Below, one piece after another: positions 25,874 through 35,053 of a stretch of DNA of 64,000 nt. The DNA is from Lachnospiraceae bacterium (lineage in GTDB: Bacteria > Bacillota > Clostridia > Lachnospirales > Lachnospiraceae): the NCBI GenBank assembly GCA_028692975.1, contig JAQUWF010000002.1:1-64000 (forward strand), written 5' to 3'. The translations under genes and the position numbers were made by a program. The notes under the pieces were generated by a model. That model had not been told where the DNA came from, ran no database searches, and worked only from the letters and a program-made list of their open reading frames with translations. Numbering within the stretch: the first letter of the stretch is position 1; each line of letters begins with the position of its first letter.

Positions 25874-25914
25874 AACGAAAGCTTGATTCTGTAATTTCAT
25901 AAGAGAGACAAAAT

Positions 25915-25966
25915 GGACTTCCCTATTTTATTAGAAACACTTATAATAAAAAAGGGAAGTCCTTTA
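25915..25966 (+). terminator. Terminator after ribU
   Basis: GGACTTCCC (25915-25923) pairs perfectly with GGGAAGTCC (25954-25962), extended inward by TATTTTATTA with TAATAAAAAA, and followed by TTTATATTT. Confidence 0.85.
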
Positions 25967-26010
25967 TATTTGAAAAATGCAGCGACTCAGAACAGGAGAA
26001 TAGAAAAAGC

Positions 26011-26616
26011 ATGGGTATTATAAATAAAATTACCAAAGAAACAGACAACAAATTTTTGAATTTGTACTGTCTGGACCGAACGAATAAGGTGGGCAATAAA
26101 AGCAAGTATTATATGGCATCCAGGGCGAAAAGCCAGGATGATCTGAAGATCCGGACGAAGAATAATAAGGCGGACGGAGTTATTGTGTACAGCGTTTATG
26201 GAGAAAAAAAGGATAAGGTGGTATTGATCCGCCAGTATCGATATCCGTTGGATAGTTATGTGTATGAATTCCCGGCGGGCCTGGTGGACGAGGGCGAGGA
26301 CTTTAAGACGGCAGGTATCCGGGAGATGAAGGAGGAGACCGGGCTTGATCTGGAAGTGATCCCTGTGTCTGAGGCTTATGAAAAGCCTTATTATATGTCG
26401 GTGGGCATGACGGATGAGTGTTGCGGGACCGTCTATGGCTATGCCAGCGGAATGGTGACGGAAAAGTATCAGGAGGAAGCGGAGGAGATCGAGGTGGTTA
26501 TTGCTGATAAGGCGGAAGTGGCTCGTATCCTGAAGGAAGAACAGCTGGCCATCGTCTGCTCGTACATGCTTATGCATTTCCTTCATGACGAAGATCCCTT
26601 CGCATTTTTGCAATAA
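26011..26616 (+). CDS. NUDIX hydrolase, ADP-ribose pyrophosphatase-like
   Basis: A 201-residue hydrolase with an intact NUDIX box, G(x5)E(x7)REMKEETGL, at about residues 90-112. The preceding DKVVLIRQYRYPLDSYVYEFPAG matches the ADP-sugar pyrophosphatase group, which splits ADP-ribose and similar nucleotide sugars with magnesium. GGAG lies before the ATG. It is followed 12 bases later by the aldo/keto reductase gene. Confidence 0.88.
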   Translation: MGIINKITKETDNKFLNLYCLDRTNKVGNKSKYYMASRAKSQDDLKIRTKNNKADGVIVYSVYGEKKDKVVLIRQYRYPLDSYVYEFPAGLVDEGEDFKTAGIREMKEETGLDLEVIPVSEAYEKPYYMSVGMTDECCGTVYGYASGMVTEKYQEEAEEIEVVIADKAEVARILKEEQLAIVCSYMLMHFLHDEDPFAFLQ

Positions 26617-26628
26617 AAGGAGTCTGCC

Positions 26629-27795
26629 ATGGAACAGAGAAAAAATGACTGGTCGATACTTGGCTTTGGCTGTATGCGCCTGCCGAAAAAGAACGGCGGA
26701 TTTGATATGGAGGAGGCCGAGAGGGAGATCATGTATGCCCTGGAGCAGGGCGTGAATTATTTTGATACGGCTTATATTTACAAGGGCAGCGAGGAAGCAC
26801 TGGGAAAGGTCATGGCGAAGAACCATTGCCGGGAGCAGATGACGATTGCCACGAAACTGCCTCATTATATGATTAAATCTATAGAAGGTCTGGAAAAGTA
26901 TTTTCAGGAGCAACTGGAACGTCTGCAGACAGACTATATTGATAATTATCTCATGCACATGCTGCCGGATGCGGATATCTGGGCGAAACTGGTGTGCATG
27001 GGCGTGGCAGACTGGCTGAAGGAAAAGAAATCTTCCGGGCAGATTCGCCATGTTGGATTCTCCTATCATGGGAATTCTACGGCTTTTTGTGAATTGATCG
27101 ATGCTTACGCCTGGGATTTCTGCCAGGTGCAGTATAATTATATGGATGAACACTCTCAGGCGGGCCGGATCGGTGTGCACCATGCGGCATCCAAAGGAAT
27201 ACCGGTGATTATCATGGAGCCTTTGCGCGGCGGTCGTCTGGTGAATGGGCTGCCGGAGCAGGCAAAGGAACTTTTTGATCGGGCCAAACCGAAGCGAAGC
27301 CCGGCGGAATGGGGGCTGCGCTGGCTATGGAACCAGCCGGAGGTGAGCGTGATCCTGTCCGGTATGAATTCTATGGAAATGCTGCAGGAGAATATTCGTA
27401 TTGCTGAAGATGTGCAGATTGGGGAATTGCAGGAGCAGGATTTTGCCCTGTATGATGGGGTACGAAAAGCCATAAATGCCAGGATAAAAGTAGGCTGTAC
27501 CGGATGCAGTTACTGTATGCCCTGTCCGCATGGGGTGGACATTCCGGGCGCATTCCGCTGCTACAATGTGCGTTATACCGATAATTTCTTTACGGGTATG
27601 CGGGAATACATGATGTGCACCACCTTCCGTGCCAAAAGGAGCAATGCCTCTTTATGCAAAAAATGCGGTAAATGTGAGAAACATTGCCCCCAGGGTATCG
27701 AGATCAGAAAAGAACTGGATCAGGTAGTGAAGCATATGGAAAATCCGGTCTATAAGGTGATCGCATTGTTTTCAAAGGGAATGTTCAAAAAATAA
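26629..27795 (+). CDS. Aldo/keto reductase with C-terminal ferredoxin domain
   Basis: A 388-residue fusion. Residues 1-270 are an aldo/keto reductase barrel (GFGCMRLP, NYFDTAYIYKGSEEALG with the catalytic tyrosine, RHVGFSYHG, YNYMDE). The C-terminus carries two 4Fe-4S motifs: CTGCSYCMPCPHGVDI and CKKCGKCEKHCPQGIEI. Such anaerobe enzymes are thought to link ferredoxin-type electron carriers to carbonyl reduction; no specific substrate is known. AAGGAG precedes the start. Confidence 0.9.
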   Translation: MEQRKNDWSILGFGCMRLPKKNGGFDMEEAEREIMYALEQGVNYFDTAYIYKGSEEALGKVMAKNHCREQMTIATKLPHYMIKSIEGLEKYFQEQLERLQTDYIDNYLMHMLPDADIWAKLVCMGVADWLKEKKSSGQIRHVGFSYHGNSTAFCELIDAYAWDFCQVQYNYMDEHSQAGRIGVHHAASKGIPVIIMEPLRGGRLVNGLPEQAKELFDRAKPKRSPAEWGLRWLWNQPEVSVILSGMNSMEMLQENIRIAEDVQIGELQEQDFALYDGVRKAINARIKVGCTGCSYCMPCPHGVDIPGAFRCYNVRYTDNFFTGMREYMMCTTFRAKRSNASLCKKCGKCEKHCPQGIEIRKELDQVVKHMENPVYKVIALFSKGMFKK

Positions 27796-27802
27796 AAGAC
27801 GG

Positions 27803-27831
27803 TTGACAGATGAATTTTTTTACTATATAAT
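27803..27831 (+). promoter_or_regulatory. Consensus promoter of tyrS
   Basis: Perfect TTGACA (27803-27808) and TATAAT (27826-27831) with 17-base spacing, ending seven bases before the T-box leader starts. Confidence 0.92.
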
Positions 27832-27837
27832 CGAGGC

Positions 27838-28105
27838 AATTGAGAAAGGCTGAGAAAAGAAAGAGTAACAGGCAGGGATATACAGAAAGTGACCGGTTGA
27901 TGAGAGGTGCATATACAACTGACTGCGAATACATCTTGGAGCTGCGTACCGAAACAGAAGTAGGCTACGACGGAAGGCGCACACGTTATCGTGCGGAGTA
28001 TGGTTGATGGACCGTACTTGCTGAGGCAGAGCATGTGAATGGTCTGCGAATAAAGGTGGTAACACGGGAATAGATCTCGTCCTTGTAAGAGGATGGGATT
28101 TTTTT
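27838..28105 (+). ncRNA. T-box leader of tyrS with terminator
   Basis: A roughly 265-base leader with a long stem I region (GAATAC in the specifier area is consistent with a UAC tyrosine specifier), the T-box core AAAGGTGGTAACACGGG (28053-28068) and a terminator in which TCTCGTCC pairs with GGATGGGA before TTTTTTT (28075-28105). Uncharged tRNA-Tyr should bind and stabilise the antiterminator, raising tyrS expression. The specifier assignment rests on the gene downstream. Confidence 0.9.
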
Positions 28106-28147
28106 GCTGGAAATTATTATGTAAATCAAAAAAGAAAAGGAGAAAAA

Positions 28148-29374
28148 ATGACAGCATATGATGAATTAGTAGCAAGGGGGCTCATTGCCCAGGTAACAGA
28201 TGAAGAGGAGATCAAAGAAATGATCAATAACGGGAAGGCAACCTTCTATATTGGGTTTGACCCAACGGCAGACAGCCTTCACGTAGGACATTTTATGGCA
28301 CTGTGCCTTATGAAGAGACTGCAGATGGCGGGCAATAAGCCGATCGCGCTGCTGGGCGGCGGTACCGGCATGATCGGTGATCCATCCGGAAGATCGGATA
28401 TGAGACAGATGATGACCGTGGAAACCATCGACCACAACATCGCCTGCTTCAAAGAGCAGATGAGCCGTTTCATAGATTTTTCTGATGGAAAGGCACTTAT
28501 GGTAAATAATGCAGACTGGCTTATGAATCTCAATTATGTGGAATTATTAAGAGAAGTGGGCTCACATTTCTCTGTAAACCGTATGCTGACCGCAGAGTGC
28601 TACAAGCAGAGAATGGAAAAAGGCTTGAGCTTCCTGGAGTTCAACTACATGATCATGCAGAGCTATGACTTCCTGGAACTGTTCCAGAAATACGGCTGTA
28701 ACATGCAGTTCGGCGGTGACGACCAGTGGAGCAACATGCTGGGCGGCACAGAATTGATTCGCCGTAAGCTGGGCAAGGATGCTTATGCCATGACCATCAC
28801 ATTACTTTTGAACTCCGAGGGAAAGAAGATGGGCAAGACCCAGTCCGGTGCTGTATGGCTGGATCCAAACAAGACTTCTCCATTTGATTTCTACCAGTAC
28901 TGGAGAAATGTGGCAGATGCGGATGTCCTGAAATGTATTCGTATGTTGACCTTCCTGCCGTTGGAAGAGATCGACGCTATGGATAAATGGGAAGGCAGCG
29001 AATTAAATAAAGCAAAAGAGGTTCTTGCGTTCGAACTGACGAAACTGGTTCACGGCGAGGCGGAGGCTGTCAAGGCACAGGAAGCGGCGAAAGCACTGTT
29101 TTCTACCGGGGGCGCAGCCAACATGCCTACCTGTGAACTGACTGCAGCAGATTTTGAAGACGGCAAGATCGATATTTTGAATCTTCTGGTAAAAGCAGAA
29201 CTGGTACCGACCAAGTCCGAAGCACGCCGTGCCGTACAGCAGGGTGGTGTGGCAGCAGACAATGAAAAGATCGATGATATTCGATTTGAGTTTGCCAAGG
29301 AAGATCTGGAGAAACAGGAAGTCGTGCTCAGAAGAGGAAAGAAGAATTTTAGGAAAATTGTTGTGAACGCATAA
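28148..29374 (+). CDS. tyrS: Tyrosyl-tRNA synthetase
   Basis: A 408-residue class I synthetase. The ATP motif HIGH is HVGHF in [16 protein letters not shown]; the KMSKS-type loop is [15 protein letters not shown]; tyrosine-binding [10 protein letters not shown] and [11 protein letters not shown] are present. The C-terminus has an S4 RNA-binding domain ([20 protein letters not shown]). AAAAGGAG precedes the start. Controlled by the T-box leader. Confidence 0.97.
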   Translation: MTAYDELVARGLIAQVTDEEEIKEMINNGKATFYIGFDPTADSLHVGHFMALCLMKRLQMAGNKPIALLGGGTGMIGDPSGRSDMRQMMTVETIDHNIACFKEQMSRFIDFSDGKALMVNNADWLMNLNYVELLREVGSHFSVNRMLTAECYKQRMEKGLSFLEFNYMIMQSYDFLELFQKYGCNMQFGGDDQWSNMLGGTELIRRKLGKDAYAMTITLLLNSEGKKMGKTQSGAVWLDPNKTSPFDFYQYWRNVADADVLKCIRMLTFLPLEEIDAMDKWEGSELNKAKEVLAFELTKLVHGEAEAVKAQEAAKALFSTGGAANMPTCELTAADFEDGKIDILNLLVKAELVPTKSEARRAVQQGGVAADNEKIDDIRFEFAKEDLEKQEVVLRRGKKNFRKIVVNA

Positions 29375-29408
29375 GAAAAGAGTTACTTGTAGTGTAGGGA
29401 AATGCCGT

Positions 29409-29446
29409 AAAAGGAGCTATTGTGCTAGGTGCATGGCTCCTTTTGT
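29409..29446 (+). terminator. Terminator after tyrS
   Basis: AAAAGGAGC (29409-29417) pairs with GCTCCTTTT (29436-29444), followed by TG-rich sequence. Confidence 0.8.
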
Positions 29447-29486
29447 GTTGTCAGGGAAAATGTTTGAAAAATAAAACAATAATTAC

Positions 29487-29515
29487 TTGACAAAAGGTGT
29501 CTAAAGTAATATTAT
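29487..29515 (+). promoter_or_regulatory. Promoter of the DeoR/ABC sugar operon
   Basis: TTGACA (29487-29492) and TATTAT (29510-29515) are 17 bases apart, 59 bases before the DeoR start. Confidence 0.85.
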
Positions 29516-29573
29516 ATAGAAAACGAAGATAAATGAAAGTAAACGGAATAAATCAAAAGCATAGAGGTGGAAA

Positions 29574-30350
29574 ATGTTTATAGAAGAGAGAAAAGAAAAA
29601 ATTGTGAAATTTATAGAAGATAAAAATGCTGTGACAGTTGATGAACTTTGCGAATTGTTTAATGTTTCTGAGGTTACGGTAAGAAAAGACCTGAATGAGC
29701 TGAGCAATGCCGGATTAATCATAAGAACCCATGGAGGTGCTGTAAAGGTCAAGGAAACAGCTTTTGAGCAAAGCCAAAAATCGAAAGAAAACGAAAGCGT
29801 TAAAGAGAAAAAGTTAATTGCTGAACGAGCATATGAAGAAATAAAAGATAATGAGACCATGATTCTGGATGCGGGAACTACAACGCAGGAATTAGCGAAG
29901 AAAATAAAAAGTGGTCCAAAAACAAATTTGACAGTTATTACGAATGCCTTCAACATTGCAAACGAATTGCTTGGATGTGAGAAAGTGGAACTGATTTTCG
30001 TCGGTGGGACAGTAAGAGCACAGATATTATCCTGTGTAGGAATGTTTGCAGAGGAAGCATTAAAAAATATTCACGTTGACAGAGCATTTCTGGGAGTTAA
30101 TAATCTGAGCGCGGAACATGGATTAACAACGCCCAACATGCAGGAATGCAAGGTCAAAAAATGCATGCTCGATGCTGCAAGGAAAAAATATGTATTGGCA
30201 GATAGCAGCAAATTTAAGACAAGTTCACTGTACTGTATTAGCGATTTCAAAGAATTGAACCTGATTATTACTGATAATGGGGTTGAAGAGTCATATAGAA
30301 AGAAGATTAATGAGAGGGGAGGACATATCGCAGTTGTAACAGTAAAATAA
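29574..30350 (+). CDS. DeoR-family transcriptional repressor
   Basis: A 258-residue sugar-phosphate-responsive repressor. The N-terminal helix-turn-helix is VTVDELCELFNVSEVTVRKDL with the family's LIIRTHGGA wing. The C-terminal DeoRC domain has ILDAGTTTQELAKKI, VITNAFNIANELL, FVGGTVR and the ADSSKF loop. It is the first gene of a ribose-type ABC operon and probably regulates it. AGAGGTGG precedes the start. Confidence 0.92.
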   Translation: MFIEERKEKIVKFIEDKNAVTVDELCELFNVSEVTVRKDLNELSNAGLIIRTHGGAVKVKETAFEQSQKSKENESVKEKKLIAERAYEEIKDNETMILDAGTTTQELAKKIKSGPKTNLTVITNAFNIANELLGCEKVELIFVGGTVRAQILSCVGMFAEEALKNIHVDRAFLGVNNLSAEHGLTTPNMQECKVKKCMLDAARKKYVLADSSKFKTSSLYCISDFKELNLIITDNGVEESYRKKINERGGHIAVVTVK

Positions 30351-30378
30351 AAACTTTTGTACTCAGGGAGGTAAGTAA

Positions 30379-31392
30379 ATGAAGAAGAGAATCGTAAAAA
30401 GACTGGCACTGGTAATTAGCATGGTATTAGCAGTTGGATGCCTGGCGGGATGTGGAAGCAAAGAGACTACACAAACGACAGATACCGCAAAAGCAGATAA
30501 AGAGACGACAGCGGAAAATGAAGCTACAGATACTGACACGAAAAGTGACAAGAAGGATATTACGATCGGAATTTCTATTTTTACAAGAACACATGTGTTC
30601 TATAACCGTGTAGAAGAAGCCATGCAGAAAAAATGTGACGAATTAGGCGTTACAGGCATTTTTGTAGATGCAGATACGGATAGTGATAAGCAGTTATCTC
30701 AGGTGCAGGATTTTATTACGCAGAAGGTGGATGCGATGGTTATCATTCCTGTATCCACGGCTGGCAGCAACAGCTGCCTGGAGTTGGCTAATAAAGCAGG
30801 TATTCCTCTTTTGACAGCTTTTACAAAATCTGATGGTGATTCTTTGTGTCACTTTGGGACGGATGAAAATGTTGGTGGAAAACTGGCAGGCGAATATATT
30901 GCCAAAGCACTGCCGGATGGTGGAAAAGTTGCAATCATCACCTATGATGACGTGGAAAACTGTGTTTTACGTGCTGAAGGGTGTAAAGAATATCTGAAAG
31001 AAAATGCTAAAAATATTGAGGTAGTGGACGAGCAGAATTATCAGGGAGATGCAGAAAAGGCATCTGCTATCACACAGGATTTTCTGCTGAAATATCCAGA
31101 CCTGTCACTTATTTTTGCAGTAGGAGATCCGGCTGCAATGAGCGCATATACCATTGTTAATGGCGCTGGTAAAGATATTAAAGTGATTGGTTATGATGGA
31201 AATCCAGAGGCGGTAAATGAAATTGCAAAAAGTGGTAACTGGATTGCCGATGTTGCTCAAGATCCAGAAGGAATTGGGGAAGCTATGATTGATAATGCGG
31301 TAAAAGCAATCAACGGGGAGGAAATTCCAAAAGAAAAATATATTGAGCCATATATTATTGATGGAGATAATGTAAAAGATTTTGTGAAATAG
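30379..31392 (+). CDS. Sugar ABC transporter substrate-binding lipoprotein
   Basis: A 337-residue lipoprotein: signal peptide with lipobox CLAGC (about residue 25), a threonine/acid-rich linker, then the two-lobed sugar-binding fold (ISIFTRTHVFYNRVEEAMQK, HFGTDENVGGKLAGEYIA, FAVGDPAAMSAYTIV, VIGYDGNPEAVNEIA). Ribose/galactose-type class; the sugar is not known. A terminator-like hairpin follows and may lower expression of the transporter genes relative to the binding protein. Confidence 0.92.
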   Translation: MKKRIVKRLALVISMVLAVGCLAGCGSKETTQTTDTAKADKETTAENEATDTDTKSDKKDITIGISIFTRTHVFYNRVEEAMQKKCDELGVTGIFVDADTDSDKQLSQVQDFITQKVDAMVIIPVSTAGSNSCLELANKAGIPLLTAFTKSDGDSLCHFGTDENVGGKLAGEYIAKALPDGGKVAIITYDDVENCVLRAEGCKEYLKENAKNIEVVDEQNYQGDAEKASAITQDFLLKYPDLSLIFAVGDPAAMSAYTIVNGAGKDIKVIGYDGNPEAVNEIAKSGNWIADVAQDPEGIGEAMIDNAVKAINGEEIPKEKYIEPYIIDGDNVKDFVK

Positions 31393-31410
31393 GAATAAGA
31401 GTAAGAAAAA

Positions 31411-31435
31411 GGGCCTGCATTTTGCGGGCCTTTCT
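31411..31435 (+). terminator. Intra-operon attenuating hairpin
   Basis: GGGCCTGCA pairs with TGCGGGCC around TTT (31411-31430) and is followed by TTTCTT, between the binding protein and the ATPase. Confidence 0.7.
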
Positions 31436-31468
31436 TAAAAGAAGACAAAGAAGAAAAGGGGTGTATAT

Positions 31469-32959
31469 ATGGAGCGACAGCCAATTATTCGGATGGTGAA
31501 TATAACCAAAGAATTTCCCGGTGTAAAGGCATTAACGGACATTAATTTGGAATTTTATCAGGGAGAGGTACATGCGCTATTGGGTGAAAATGGTGCTGGA
31601 AAATCTACTCTGATAAAAATTATGAGTGGAGTATATCAAAAAAATACCGGAACCATGTATTACGAAGGAAAAGAATGCGATTTTGAAAATGCAAGACAGG
31701 CTTTGGACTGTGGCATTAGTGTTATTCATCAGGAACTCAGTGTTATTCCGGATTTAACGGTGGCAGAAAATATCTATCTGGGAAGAGAACAAAAACAAAA
31801 GAATAGGTTTTTGGACAAAGAAGCCATGAAAAAAGGTGCACAGGAAATACTGGATATGCTGGGGTTGAAAATTAAACCAACCGATGTAGTTAAAAAACTA
31901 AGTGCAGCGCAAAAACAAATGGTTGAAATTGCCAGAGCAATATCAGGAAATGCGAAAGTGGTAATTATGGATGAACCGACGTCTTCTATCTCTGAGCATG
32001 AGGTGGAAGCTTTATTTAAAATTATTGAGAAACTAAAAAGGGAAAATGTTTCAATTATATATATTTCACATCGGTTAAAAGAATTGTTTGAAATAGCGGA
32101 CAAAGTTTCGATTCTTCGGGATGGACATTATATAAAAACTATTCCGCTAAGTGAAGTGAATGAACAAAAACTGATATCCCTTATGGTGGGAAGGGAAATA
32201 AAAACATATATAGACCGTTCCGACAAAAAAATAGGAGATCCAGTGTTGGAATTGCAAAAAGTATCACGCCGGGGAGCTTTTTCTAAAGTTGATATTACGG
32301 TTGGAAGCGGTGAAATTGTTGGAATGGCAGGGCTGATTGGAGCTGGGCGCACGGAAGTTTTGAGAGGGATTTTTGGTGCAGAACCGTTTGACGAGGGGAA
32401 AATGTATTTGTATGGAGAAGAAGTACATATTAAGTGCCCAAAGCAAGCCATTCAAAAAGGTATAGGGCTGGTTCCGGAAGATCGGAGAACACAGGGCGTA
32501 ATGTTAAAAAAATCAGTAAAAGACAATATTACACTTTCGAGTGTGAAAGGTAAAGCAAAACATGGATTCATAAATAAAGCATGGGAATCCAAGAGCAGTC
32601 AAAATTATATTAATAAACTGGCTATTAAAACACCTGGTGGTTATACAATTACAAAGAACCTGAGTGGTGGTAATCAGCAGAAAATAGTTATTGCAAAATG
32701 GTTTTTGGCAGAATCAAAAATACTATTGCTGGATGAACCTACACGGGGAATCGATGTGGGGGCAAAGTTTGAAATTTATTCGTTAATGAAAGAGTTTACA
32801 CAAAATGGAGGCAGCGTACTGGTCGTGTCCTCAGAACTCCCGGAACTTCTGGGGATTTGTGATCGAATCTATGTAATGTCCGAAGGAAAAATAACCGGTT
32901 GTCTGGAGCAGCATGAATCAACAGAAGAAGTGATCATGCATCTGGCAAGTGTGAATTAA
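31469..32959 (+). CDS. Sugar ABC transporter double ATP-binding protein (RbsA/MglA type)
   Basis: A 496-residue protein with two fused ATPase domains. First half: Walker A GENGAGKST, Walker B VVIMDEPTSS, with LSAAQKQMVEIARA as signature. Second half: a degenerate Walker A (GLIGAGRTE), signature LSGGNQQKIVIAKW and Walker B ILLLDEPTRGIDVG, as usual in this family. AAGGGGTG precedes the ATG. It would energise the permease encoded next, but that gene is broken. Confidence 0.93.
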   Translation: MERQPIIRMVNITKEFPGVKALTDINLEFYQGEVHALLGENGAGKSTLIKIMSGVYQKNTGTMYYEGKECDFENARQALDCGISVIHQELSVIPDLTVAENIYLGREQKQKNRFLDKEAMKKGAQEILDMLGLKIKPTDVVKKLSAAQKQMVEIARAISGNAKVVIMDEPTSSISEHEVEALFKIIEKLKRENVSIIYISHRLKELFEIADKVSILRDGHYIKTIPLSEVNEQKLISLMVGREIKTYIDRSDKKIGDPVLELQKVSRRGAFSKVDITVGSGEIVGMAGLIGAGRTEVLRGIFGAEPFDEGKMYLYGEEVHIKCPKQAIQKGIGLVPEDRRTQGVMLKKSVKDNITLSSVKGKAKHGFINKAWESKSSQNYINKLAIKTPGGYTITKNLSGGNQQKIVIAKWFLAESKILLLDEPTRGIDVGAKFEIYSLMKEFTQNGGSVLVVSSELPELLGICDRIYVMSEGKITGCLEQHESTEEVIMHLASVN

Positions 32960-32975
32960 GATAGGGGTGCGACTT

Positions 32976-33190
32976 ATGACAAAAGAGGGAAATAAATTAC
33001 AGGAAATGTTAAAGAATTATGCTTTGATAGGCTTTTTATTGCTGCTTTGTATCGTTATATGTGCGGTGGAACCAAGATTTATCTCGAAAGAAAATATAAT
33101 AAATGTATTAATACAGATTTCGATTAATGCGTTTATTGCAACGGGAATGACATTCGTATTGTTGACTGGAGGAATTGATCTTTCGGTAGG
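32976..33190 (+). pseudogene. Sugar ABC permease (RbsC type), truncated
   Basis: The N-terminal 72 or so residues of a ribose-type permease, with ISKENIINVLIQISINAFIATGMTFVLLTGG-like sequence ending at GIDLSVG, the point where the family continues for another 250 residues. The match stops at about 33190 and the frame ends at 33203 within foreign sequence. The ATG at 32976 has AGGGGTG upstream. The importer cannot work as encoded. The rest of the permease is not in the window. Confidence 0.85.
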
Positions 33191-34674
33191 TCCTGTATAT
33201 TGAAAAACCAAAGAGGCTGTTCTTCGCTACTTATCAGGGAAGGATGGCTTCTTGTATTAACAGCGTCCAGATTATGCCCTATAGCTTGACAGGAAAGGGG
33301 ATTCTGGTAGCCTGCGTGGACTCTGGGATCGATTATGCCCATCCGGATTTTCGGAATGCGAATGGTAGTACGCGGCTGGTGGCTGTGTGGGACCAGAGTA
33401 TTGGCGGGAGACCGCCGGAAGGGTATGATATTGGAACAGAATACACATCGATGGAGATCGATGCGGCCTTAAAGGAAGATGACGTGGCACAGCGGTATGC
33501 ACTGGTGCCCACAAGGGACGTGAGCGGACATGGGACGGCAGTCATGGGCGTCGCAGGCGGAAACGGATCGGAAAGCGGCGGGGCTTATCGCGGTATTGCC
33601 TACGAGAGTGATCTGCTGGTAGTGAAACTGGGTGTCACGGAAGAAGATTCTTTTCCCCGGACCACGGAATTGATCCAGGGGATTGATTATTGTATCCGCA
33701 CGGCTATCCGGCGAAACCAGCCGCTGGCGCTCAACATCAGCTTCGGGAATTCCTATGGCTCCCACGAGGGGAATTCTTTGCTGGAAACGTATCTGACCAC
33801 TGCCATGGGATATGGACGCAATACAGCCTGTGCGGGAACCGGGAATGAGGGGAATGCCAGGGGACATACCTCAGGGACACTGCAGGAAGGACAGCCGGTG
33901 GGCGTGGAATTATCTGTAGGCACGTACCAGACCGGAATTAATATTCAAATATGGAAAAATTATGTGGATCAGATCAATATTGAACTTATAGCCCCAGACG
34001 GGAGCCGCATCGGTCCCATACGGAATCAGCAGGGAACGGCACGTTACAGTTCAGAGGGAACGGAACTTCTGGTCTATTATGGAGAACCTAGTCCCTATAG
34101 TACGGCCCAGGAGATTTATCTGGATTTTCTTCCAAGGGAGACCTATCTGGCGACAGGTGTATGGACCATTCGTCTCATACCGGAACGTATCGTTGACGGT
34201 GAATATGACCTGTGGCTGCCGGGAGCCGCGGTTCGCAATGCAGACACGGTATTTTATCTGTCCAATCCCCAGCGTACCCTTACCATACCGTCTGCGGCGG
34301 AGGGAGTCATCGCCGTGGGCGCGTATGATTCCAGGCTGCAGTCTTACGCATCCTTTTCAGGAAGGGGTTACACACGCGTCACCAATCAGATCAAGCCGGA
34401 CCTGGTAGCTCCTGGTGTTGCTATTCAGACCGCCCGCGCAGGCGGTGGCTACGCCCCAGTCACCGGGACATCGTTCGCCACACCTTTCGTCACGGGCAGT
34501 GCGGCACTGCTCATGGAGTGGGGAATTGGGCAGGGAAATGACCCCTACCTGTATGGGGAGAAGGTGAAAGCGTATCTAAGACGCGGGGCACGGCATCTGC
34601 CGGGGTTTGATGTGTGGCCGAATCCAGAGATGGGGTATGGAGCGTTGTGTGTGCGGGAGTCGATACCATTTTAA
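33191..34674 (+). pseudogene. Subtilase (S8, Csp-like) lacking its 5' end
   Basis: Reading in frame from the junction gives YIEKPKRLFFATYQGR and then ASCINSVQ, a sequence that in Csp-type subtilases lies after the prodomain; an in-frame stop at 33187 and the permease lie directly before it, so promoter, start and prodomain are gone. A chance ATG at 33244 begins the remaining 476 codons. The catalytic triad is intact: VDSGIDYAHPDF, SGHGTAVMG and GTSFATPFVTGSAALL. A jelly-roll-like insert lies between (about residues 225-350). Csp subtilases act in spores of Clostridia (family knowledge). The last 100 bases recur in fragments further on. Confidence 0.82.
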
Positions 34675-34703
34675 AGGTTAAACAAGTTTTTTCAAATACA
34701 TCC

Positions 34704-34829
34704 CATTTACCAAGATGACGAATAATGAAAATGTTTTATTGGATGTGTTGGCTCGGATAAACATAGCTTTAGAATGCGGTTTGGATGATATTGTGGAGAT
34801 TGAAAGGTAGTGAATACAAAGAAGTTAAC
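34704..34829 (+). repeat. Copy A of an HTH-gene 3' end (direct repeat with 42514-42639)
   Basis: 126 bases match the end of the XRE gene at 42402-42620 plus a few bases beyond. I count seven differences, all transitions. It encodes only FTKMTNNENV to DDIVEIER without a start, so it is a fragment. With copy B it brackets the pentitol operon. Confidence 0.85.
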
Positions 34830-34841
34830 AAACTAACATGA

Positions 34842-35030
34842 TATATTGTATTTGGTGATCATACAAGGATTGTGAAATATGTATTATTTCCATTTGCCAG
34901 AGGTGCAGATGGGAAAAGTCTTGAAATCAGAATATATTCAAGTTGCTATGTTAATAATAATATTTGCAATTGTGCTACTTACAATACAACAGGTACAAAA
35001 GAAAAATGGAGCGGCGCACTAATTGCTTAG
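34842..35030 (+). pseudogene. HsdS target-recognition fragment
   Basis: After a stop at 34839, the frame reads YIVFGDHTRIVKYVLFPF and ARGADGKSLEI, which resembles type I restriction specificity subunits (FGDHT...F..GADG motif). It then runs into cysteine-rich sequence and stops at 35028. No start codon. An overlapping 47-codon frame with one hydrophobic segment (34879-35022) is less convincing. Confidence 0.55.
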
Positions 35031-35053
35031 TACTACAGCTCCACTTTTTATTG
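35007..35053 (-). terminator. Terminator after the LacI gene
   Basis: TGGAGC (35007-35012) pairs with GCTCCA (35038-35043); on the minus strand T-rich sequence follows, and a T-run on the plus side makes it possibly bidirectional. Confidence 0.55.

Noticed and set aside
25987..27183. A 398-codon minus-strand frame
   Set aside because: It is antisense to the NUDIX and aldo/keto reductase genes, both of which have clear motifs and ribosome sites; histidine/leucine-rich shadow.
34879..35022. A 47-codon frame with one hydrophobic helix
   Set aside because: An overlapping frame reads as an HsdS piece (FGDHTR...GADG), which explains the sequence better; no strong ribosome site.
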